Source: Albula goreensis
Lineage: Eukaryota > Chordata > Actinopteri > Albuliformes > Albulidae
Length of the DNA: 64,000 nt
Direction: 5' to 3'
NCBI GenBank assembly: GCA_022829145.1
Contig: CM040743.1
Location: 34,761,841 to 34,825,840, forward strand
This document shows positions 22,901 to 32,938 of the stretch, piece by piece; within the stretch, counting starts at the first letter, position 1; the number at the start of each line of letters is the position of its first letter. The translations under genes and the position numbers were made by a program. The notes beneath the pieces are model-generated. The model did not search any database, had not been told where the DNA came from, and worked only from the letters and a program-made list of their open reading frames with translations.

Positions 22901-25900
22901 AAGGTGAAATCAGCAATGAGCGGGGTTATGGAAAAACTATGCCTGTGTTGGCTTATGGTGCAATTCTCTTTTTTTCCAGAATACCGGGATGGCGAGCTGT
23001 CTTCTTGGGTGAACAAGGAGCGCTTCCTGGGGTACCTCGCGATTGATGGGTTCACTCTGTATGAACTGGGGGAAACAGGTAGGGTTACCGCTCAAACATG
23101 CACTGACACACACGCACACTTCCAGAATGCACAAATAGACACCTTACTCTGGCGAACTGCTGGACACATTACCTGAATATCTTTGTCCCTGATTGTCCTG
23201 TGTATTAAGCACCACTTCTGTACTCTACGAACTGGGCTTAAGTGCTTTCAGTACCACTTTTTAGGCATCCGGAATGTTTTGATCCCATCATAGATCATTT
23301 TATGAACACTGCATTGTACTGTTTGTACTGCATTGTACACTGACTTTGAGGAAACTTTGCTGTGAAGTTTCTGATCGACCATCAGCCATCTCAAAATCTT
23401 ATTCTTCCTAACAGTGTTGTTAATATCATTTTTTATTTTTAACCCGCATTAGTCATTGTGCAAAAATTATTTATGAGCTGCTGCTGGCTGAGTGCCTGTT
23501 CTTTATCTTGTGGCTCACAGCTTCCTGCGAGCCAGTGTGTGATCTATTTCAATCCGTGGTTTTGGTTTGCAGTGAACAGAAGCCATTGTGCACAGTCGCG
23601 TCCATGCAGATGAAGGGAATAGGGTGAAACGTGAGAAAGGTTGAAATAGCATTTTTCACAGTCACCGTGATCTGGAAATACACAGTCATTGAGGCCAAGC
23701 GCTCCTATGAAAGAGGAGAGGGATGCAAAAACTGCAGGTGTTGGGTGGGTAAGGGGTCACCTGTTGTGTCACAAAGGCAAAGCAGGGTGGAGATATCAAA
23801 TGTGGAGCACTACGGACGGCTCACTCCGGAACCTCAACATTTAATGTTTTTGTAAAACAAATAGCTGACAGATTATTTGCTCTAACCAAAAATTTGTCTT
23901 ACATTTTTTTTTGTTTGTTATGTAACCGAGTGTTGGACATTCTACAGTTGTGAAATGTACCTGTTTTTGCACTTGTTCAGTACATTACATTAGATTACAG
24001 TCATTCAGCAGACACTCTTATCCAGAGTGACTTACAAAATGGGAGAACATAAGTGCATCTGCCTGATTAATGTGAGCAATAGAGCCAGATCTGGCTAACC
24101 ACATTTCTAGACCAGCAAAAATATATGCAGCTATCACTACAGCACCAATCCAAGATGACTGTGCTACTCCAAGTTATAATATGCCTGAATACAAACTCAT
24201 GAATACAACAATACATTGCAATACAATACAATAGAAAAACAGCCCAAAAACAAAATTATATAATGACAGTTTGGACACAGATGCAGTCTGAAGAAGTACG
24301 TCTCAGGCTATGAATTAATCCACAGAGATGGCTCAGTTAAGGAGAGAGATTGGTAATGCCCCACCACTCAGCTGAAGGTTAAAATTGTGGGAGGGATGCC
24401 ATAGCCCTGTAGATTGCCAGGTTTACTTGCTGATCAAACATTATGTAACTGGAACACATGTTCGCTCGAATCAGTGCAGTGTATCTGCAGACTGTACTAG
24501 ACCCAAAACCCAAACCATCCCTTGCACAATGGGTATAAGTTTGTCTCCTGCTCTTTTGTACTGTTGAATAATATACAGGTTTTTCCTCAAATGCGGTGTT
24601 GTCGTGGTGTTTTTTTCATGGCCTTTTGATGGGTAGGGACAAGGAATGTTGGTCTGGAAGAGCAGTAATTAACACTGCGTGGTTTTAGCTGGGACTTTGA
24701 GTCCGTTTTGTTTTTCTGCTTCACTGCCCTGTTTGGCAGCTTGTTCAAAGAATTCAGCCTTGGATGATTTGTAGAGTCCTCAGGCCAACATCTTAGTACT
24801 GCCTCAACCTACAATGTGCTGGAGGGCAACCGGAATATTCCAGAACATTCCACTCCTCTTAAATCACTGGAAATTACCTGGGGCTGCCGAGTGCGACCAA
24901 TCCATTAATTAAGCAGCTAACTCCTAACTCCTCATATGACAGCCGTGTTTCTGAAGGGCAGAGGAGTTCAGAAGAAGTCCCTCCGAATTCTGTCTTGTTT
25001 GTTCAACAGAGCAAATCGGCTGCTTAATTATCCCATCCCCTGGGAAAGAGGGACAGTGAGTATGTAAACCATGATTGGTGCGCATCTTTCTGGAGAGCAT
25101 CTCTGCAGTGAACTTTGAACTTTTTCAGCGATTCTTTTCCCTTCATTTTTGACATACCGAATAAGACGAGGAACTAGGAAGTTTTTGCCCAGAGGAAAGG
25201 ACATGGAATTATAATTTTAATAGCAATTTAAAATGACCTTGACAGTGAGAAACTCATGCAACTTTGCAATTTAATTCAAACTAAATTAAAACAGGAAAAA
25301 TAAGTTAGCCTGCCCTGTCGCCCCAGTGTACAGATCAAACTGAAGGATTTATTCTGTTGTTCCATCCCTCTGCCACTAGAGGGTGTACTTTGGTTATTGC
25401 AGGGACTGTTGCATTGAAGTAGGGGTAGGTCTATCAGAAAGCAGTGCCATGGAAACTGAATAAGCTGCATGTCTGTCCTCCTCTTTGTAAAATTAAGAAA
25501 GGCCACAAAAATATGATGTGTCACCAAAACTGTGAGTTGTATAAAGCCAGAAACACTATAGATCTCCATATGTTACTCAAGTAAGTTGTGATGTTCTTCC
25601 TTATCACAGGAAAATTGGTGGCCATAGCAGTTATTGATGAGAAGAATCCAACAGAAGAAAGCACCAGGTATATTTTTAACCTCATGCTATACCCCATCCC
25701 CCATCCTTCTGCAGTTAATGTCCATATATGTGTGGATGGTGCTTGCCATGCAAGCAATACAGACTGCTCTGCATAAGGCTGGCTTCTAAGAAAATGAAGC
25801 AAGTTAGCAGCATAAATGTTATGGAAAAAAAATATGGAAATGCCTTGGGTTTAAGTACAAGCTTGCATCCTCGGTGCATTCACGAACTCTTGACACATGA

Positions 25901-28900
25901 ATTAATGCGGCGGTGCCAGATTCATTACTGACATTGCCCCCACTCTCGTCCTCCCTCAGGTACAAGGCGCTGATTCATAGGTTAGCAACCGAATACAGAG
26001 ATCACTTCAGCAGGTAAGTTGTGATTCATCAGTATGGTGCCAAACACAGGGGGATACAAGTTTAAAAGAACCCAGATTAAAAAGCTTCATCATCGGGGGG
26101 GGGTGTTCGTATTTATGCGGGAAAGTGATAGCTTAAGGCGAACGCTACAGCTCTGCTCTAATTAATGGAATCCCAGCTCCTGTATCTTGAAGGTTTTCGA
26201 GTGATTTCAGGGGAGCAGACAAGCTGCATGTTACAAGCATCTGTTTCCAAATCTCTGACCTAGTTGCATGGGTTCAAGATTATCTATTATGATTTCTGCC
26301 CTACTTTACCTAAGTCTTGATACGATCCATCAATGTTATTTATTACGGAACGCCAGTGTTTTGCACCTGCTGTTTGTAAACGCCTCGGAAATACAAATGC
26401 AAACCTATTAATGAATTGTTGTGCGAATGTATATTTCATAGAGGGGAGATGCTGGTGGCACAGGTGCCCGGTTGATGGCTAGGGTGTGGGATTCTGCTCC
26501 CCTCTGTAATACCCGTGTGACAGAGAGAGCGATGAGCACTGGCTTTGGGTTAAGGCCTCACAGAGAAGGGTTAGAACGGGTGGAGTTCTGTACTGACCTG
26601 GACCACAGCAGGGGAGCAGAGAGGCTGGATGCACCAATGCAGAAATGTAATATACAAGGTTGTGGTAGAGTCAGGAAGTGAACATACACACACATATACA
26701 AACATACATAAATACATACTGTATGCACAATCACACAATTGTGTACATTACACAGACACACACATACAGTTAGACATGCATGCATAGACATGTACAAACA
26801 CATGTAATTACACACGCATGCACCGGTATGCATGCATACACACACACTCATACGTGCGCTGGCATGCATATATACACATATACACACCTACACACAAGTA
26901 CACATGCATGCATACACTTGTATGTGCATGTACAGACACGCACACTTACAATAACTCAGACATGCTCAGGCACGCTCACACACGCACATACAGACTCAGT
27001 CACACAGAGGCCCTTTCTCAGGTCAGGGTGACTTTCTGCCACAGTCCCAGCTGCCTCAGAGCCCTGGGGCCTCCTCTTCATCACTCCCTACACAGAGACA
27101 ACTCTCCGCATCTATTTAAACACGGCGTATTAGTCAACATCAGCAACGGGTCAGCACTCACCCCCCCCACCACTCTTTATTCCTCAAGTCAAGGTTATGA
27201 GACAGAGTAATCCGCTTTCTCTCTGAGAGCGCCCCTGGCCGCTACACAAACTGGGTTTGGGTCAGCGCTGGAACATATTGGCTTTAAGAGTAACCAGATA
27301 TACGCCATACTTACAGGGACTTAATGCATTTTAGATTTCGAGGGGGCAGTCGAAATCCGGGGCGTATCGCAGAGTGTTATCGCTCAAGCTCGATTTTAAT
27401 AAAAATTCTTGCAATGAGTGTGCAATCCATCTCGTGACACCTATAATTAAAGGCTTCCATAATAAAGGAAGGAGCTGGGAGTGATTATCGCTGTCACGTA
27501 CGTCGCAGCCGATGTGGGGATTCCTGCGGCCGTGTGTCGCAGTACAATCTTAATGCTTTTTTTTTCTGGGTGCGGTTTGATGGGTTCCATTTTATAAGGT
27601 CCAGTTTTGTTCTTGATCTGAACTCATAGATTATGTGTTTGCTTTAAGTACACAGTGGTAGATTATTATTGACCAAAAGGGATATGATTATAGACAATGA
27701 GAGGGAGAGAGAAAGAGAGTGGGAGAGCGAGAGAGAGAGACAGAGAGAGATCGTGCTGAAAGATACTATATGGTATAAAAGACTCATGCAGTCTATCACT
27801 GAAGGGCAGAGTTTTTGCAGAGGAGCTGGGGTCATTGGGTATGTGTGCGTGTTAGAAGTGGTGCTGTGTTAGGAGCTCTGCTCTCATCAAAGCCAATCTA
27901 CGGCTGCCAGGCAACTGGCTATTTTTGGCACCGAAATAACACTTGTTGCCTATATTCGGTGCTTCACCTGAGGAAGGTGCATGCATAAGGATGAATGAGT
28001 AACTGAAGTAAGACAACCTGCTTGAACAGAGCCCTCCATGCCACCATGTTTGACATCTGGATTGGACTTTATATCTAAGATAATGTCTAAGATTTAACTG
28101 TTCCTGGTTTTTATCAATACAGAAAATAAAGATAAACATCCAAAGTATTAATTCCATGTAATTTGTAAAAATATTACCATTTATCAAAATATTCAGAGTG
28201 TATCGCTTTTATTTCTGAATAATTTTCACATCAAATTTGCCATGTCATTTATACTATATTCCACAGTATACTTTATATATTTTATCCAATACACATGTGT
28301 AATAAAATGCAAACTGTTCCAGGATGTGTATTGCTTTCTGTTTGTGAAGAGCCATAATGGTAGCTTTAGCAGTGTTTGTCTTTAAGGTCCTATTCTGTGA
28401 TGAGTAACGGGACCTGTGTCTGTGGTTGTGTTTCATAGAGACTTCCAGTTTGGACACATGGATGGGAACGACTACATCAACGGTCTCATTATGGGGTGAG
28501 TGCACTTCAAGCAATCAGGTGAAAAACAAGCTTAAATTCTGATGTTGGCGGCAGCGGAGGACAGTCATTAAAGCTTTTACCAGTGTACCTTTTTTCGTTT
28601 GATTGGATGGACAGTTCACTCTGTGGTACGCCTTGCCATGACTAGCTCTGCGGTGCCTGTGTGTGGAGAGGGGGTGGCGGTGAGGGCTGCTGGAGAGGGA
28701 GGGGGAGGGGGAGAGGGAGGGGGGTTTAAAGTTACTCAGACCCAAATCCACACTGCATTGGCAGCTTCCAGAGGGAGACTAAGGGGCCAGCACCCCCAGG
28801 GTGGCGGAGTGAATGGCGCGTGCCGGGCTGTTATCTGGCAGACCTACAGCTGGGCCCCGTGCCCTTTAATTAATGGTGCCCCTCAGCATCATCACTGAGG

Positions 28901-28929
28901 ACCAGAGAGAACAGAGCGCAGGGAGGGAG

Positions 28930-28977
<48 letters not shown>

Positions 28978-31900
28978 ATGCATGCACGTGTGTGACCGTG
29001 TGTGTATGCCTGTGTGTGCGCGTGAGTGAGCATGTGTGTGCATGCGTGTGTGTGTGTTTTTGTGTGTGTTTGTATGCGTCTGTGTGTGCGCGAATGTGTG
29101 TTCCCATGTTCGTTTCTGTGTGTATCCCCGTATTGCTCTGTGTGTTTCTGTGCCTTTGCCTGTGTGTACGCGTAAGCGCATGTGTCTGTGTGTGCGCCTT
29201 TGCAGGTGCTTGTGTGCGGTGTGCGAGTATGAGTGTGTGTGTAGGGGGTGTATGTGGAGTGCGCGCACGTGTGTGTGTGTGTGTGCACGCGCGTGTGTGC
29301 GTGTGCGTGTGCGTGTGCGTGTGTGCGTGTGCGTGTGTGTGTGTGTGCGTGTGTGTGTGTGTGCGTGTGTTAGAAATCCTTCTGAGCCAGTGATGGTCAG
29401 CCCATTCCAGCAGTGATTTAATTGCCCATCTGCAGAGACAGGGATTCTGCGCCCCATCAAAGTTCTCTCTGATCCATTCTTTCTGGAGCTCCATAGAATA
29501 AATACAGTATCTTTCACTCCTCCCACCCCCACCCAGCCCGCATAATCTTCCTGAGGATTCTCTACTTTAGGGAATAAGGCACTTAGAGTGAAATGGTGCT
29601 CACTTTCTGGCAGTCCATCTGTCTATCGGAGGAACACCACAGCAAGGGTTCAGCCTCTCCGCTGCTTCACAGCGTAAATCAATATTTAAACTTTAAAACC
29701 CTTTGTAAAATGACACCACGGTGTCAGCTGAGGTTAATTAGCTGCCTTATCTAAAATTCTGCCCCTGTCATAAAAGAGCACCTCGATATTACCACGTATG
29801 CACAGGCCCTTTCTGTGGGGAAAAAAAATCCAAGCCCTTCTTGCCTCAGGGATAGGTTTTTGTTGGCCGGCTCTCAATGCCTCCTCCCCACCCCTCCGGT
29901 TAGCTGATCCCCGTGTCAACCTCTGCTGTGTGGCAGCTCTGAGCTGGAGTCTCTCACACTGTTGTCAGCTCTAATTTGTAAAGGTCCCCCCAAATGTTAA
30001 CAGCATGGCACCGCGATTCCCCAGCGAGCGCGGCTGCTGAGCTCCGTTTGCATAAAGATGGAGGTTACGCGCTGAGTCTTCGAAATGCTGCAGAGCTTCG
30101 CAGCTTCTTGCCAGTGTTGCCCGTCTGCTTCGCAGGGAAAGGACCGCCAGTCTATGGCCCTGGAGAATGCAGTGCTTCTTCATGTTTCAGCCTGTTCGTG
30201 GGCTTAATGATTTATGCTATTGACGTAACATTTTACTTGTATTATGAGGGCATTGTTCCATCTAATGCAGCCAATTACAACAGCAACACCTGTTTAATTT
30301 TTAATGCTGGTTTACATGGTATTCATAAACACTAACAAGGGATCATCGCAAACAACAAGCTGTGTGTGTGGTAGCATAATAGAACAACTGTTACACTTCC
30401 ATTATATTTAATAAGCACACACAATTATGAATGATTCAATGTTATTGCGGAGATGCTCATTAATGTTCCGCTACATTACTCATTGTAAAATTGTACCTCA
30501 GCTAAAGTGTTACCTCTAGTTTAACGATGATCATGGTTAAAATTGTAAAGGGGGTATATCCTATTGTGATACAGAATAAACTTTGGTTTGATTCAGACTA
30601 ACCTGGTACAGAGTAAACTTTCAGCCAGTCTAGGATGCTTCAATGCCATATTTTACAATTGCACTAACCTTGCAATGATACCTTTTTCATTTGCTGTTAT
30701 AACAGTAGGAGTATGATGTAATGTGTAGTCAAGAGGGCGGTGTGATGCAATGCAGGAGTAAAACATATGTCTCTCATCCCCAGCGAGGTCGCTGTTCCCT
30801 CCATCATTGTGTTGAACACGTCCAACGACCAGTACTTCCTGCCTGACGAGCCTCTAGAGACCATGGATCAGCTCCTTCACTTCATAAATAGCATTCTGGA
30901 TGGAAGTGCCCAAGTCAGTGGACCCCGAGAATTCATTCATTACACCAGAGCAATGGTCTTCGAACTCACTGATCCCAGTACACTGGCATAAAGTAGATGG
31001 AGAATGGTCATATAAGCAGACACACCACTTGTCACATTGGATGACCATGTTCTGATGCTTTGTTTGTCCAAGGCATCGGTTGACAAGCTGGTTTAATGAG
31101 ATCTGATTAGTCATTTGTCTGTGGATGACGTGGCTGCTCCTGGTTCATTCCATTAACCCTAGCATGGATCTTTACCAGTGACAGCAGTCGTTGGTCAAAG
31201 GACATTTAAAGTTGGGGGGGAAGGTATTTAAGTGCATCGTTGATTTAAGAGCTCCATTGATGGTACTGATCATTGTCCTTATCTCCGTTGTAAGTAGTTG
31301 TTGGCATTTTTCCATGGTTACAGTACTACAAAAATCAATTTTTGTATCAGTGAACCTAAAAATAATTGATCCTTTAAAACAATATATCCATTGCAAGGAT
31401 AGGCAGTTGAAAGGCTGTTATCAGAAGTTCCAACTAATTGCTTTTTGGTTAAAGCTCTGGCTTTGTAAGCTAATGCATACATAGCTGAAATGAACTAGAT
31501 TCTTTGAACTCAGGCAGAAAGCTAATGGCTATGTACATATTTGTAGCAATAAAACCCTGGAATTTAACTGGTCAGCCATCTGAGATATTAGAACACAAAT
31601 ACCCTTCAAGGTTGGTAGTGACTTGCTGGATAATATATTTTAATAGCTAATAAGTAAGATGATGCGTTTAAGTGTTACAGCCCTCTTACAGTTTTGGGGC
31701 CACCAACGCAGTTGTCATGCATATAGTGTGGCGGTATGCCTATCTCAGGAGAAGAGTGTTAGCCCCCCTTAATTCCCAGGTAGAGCAATCCTGTTGCATC
31801 CTTGAGTATTTAACACAGATCGTTTCCATTAATATCCAGCTGTAGGAATGCAGTCTATCTAAGTCACTTTAGATAAGAGCATCTGCTCAGCGCTCCATAT

Positions 31901-32506
31901 AAATGTAGCGTTGCAGCCATTTGTGTATCACTCATTGGCAGTGGCCTGGACCAGATACAAAAGTGCCAGTCTACATGATGCAACAGTGCCTTAATAGGAA
32001 GAGTCTATGCAGGAGCAGCAGCCCCTAAAACACGTTTTTTGATGTGATATTCTGTGCTTATTTTGACCAGGCTCAAGGCGGAGATAGCATGTTTCAGCGT
32101 GCCAAGAGAGTGGCGTACAATGCCAGATCCACTGTAATGGTAAGTTGAACTGAAGAAAATGTCACAGCCAACAAAAGCTAACCCTAAACATTTGCGGAAC
32201 TTTAAAATTAGACTCCGGCCTTTGTTTGCCCTGTTTTGAGAGATGCATATTAAGGAGAGAATGTCCTTGATTAGCGAGGTACCCTTGAGTGTCGAAAACG
32301 TAGCGTTTGATGGAAGAAAGACTGTCTTGGTGACTCATATTGAGAGCTCCCCCAAGTGTGCCTGTCCTTACCTCATCCTGCCTTCATCTCTGCAGCCACC
32401 AACACTCACACCCAATGGAGGGCTGGAGGTGCTCCTCCCCCCCAAACACACTCACATACACACACACCAACTCCATCTGTCCCCTCATTGTTCAGTCTGG
32501 CTGCTG

Positions 32507-32545
<39 letters not shown>

Positions 32546-32650
32546 CTGTCCATCCCCCTGTGGTCCTCTCTGATTGCTGACACACACACACACACGCACA
32601 TGCACACACACAAACACTGTCCATCCCCCTGTGGTCCTCTCTGATTGCTG

Positions 32651-32683
<33 letters not shown>

Positions 32684-32859
32684 CTGTCCATCCCCCTGTG
32701 GTCCTCTCTGATTGCTGACACACACACACACAGACACACACACACGCACGCACATGCACACACACAAACACTGTCCATCGCCCTGTGGTCCTCTCTGATT
32801 GCTGGCACGCACAGACACACACACACAGTCCAGCCCCCTGTGGTCCTCTCTGATCGTTG

Positions 32860-32938
<79 letters not shown>

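Larger units (their letters stand above)
15493..22979 (+). other. TMX3: TMX3 intron 9 (largest intron), hosting a nested antisense gene and transposon remains
   Basis: 7487 bases. Contains two - strand exons of another gene (16964-17519 and 19000-19115), poly-T at about 18472-18493, a CT repeat (19250-19345), a reversed SINE (about 19490-19640), a short repeat tail near 21075-21105 and a Tc1-like relic (21310-22260). Between 15500 and 16960 and between 19650 and 21050 I see nothing coding. Confidence 0.75.
23079..25609 (+). other. TMX3: TMX3 intron 10
   Basis: 2531 bases. Contains a dispersed fish repeat (23982-24390) and a CTCF-like motif at 25371-25390. No exon seen. Confidence 0.7.
26014..28438 (+). 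other. TMX3: TMX3 intron 12
   Basis: 2425 bases. Contains a CA-rich array (26680-27005) and a GA repeat (27696-27750). GC-richer unique sequence fills about 27010-27560. No exon seen. Confidence 0.7.

Noticed and set aside
28866-29532. Open frames of 120-220 codons rich in His/Thr or Cys/Val
   Set aside because: They are translations of the TG/CA array. All frames of such a repeat lack stops, so length is no evidence of coding.
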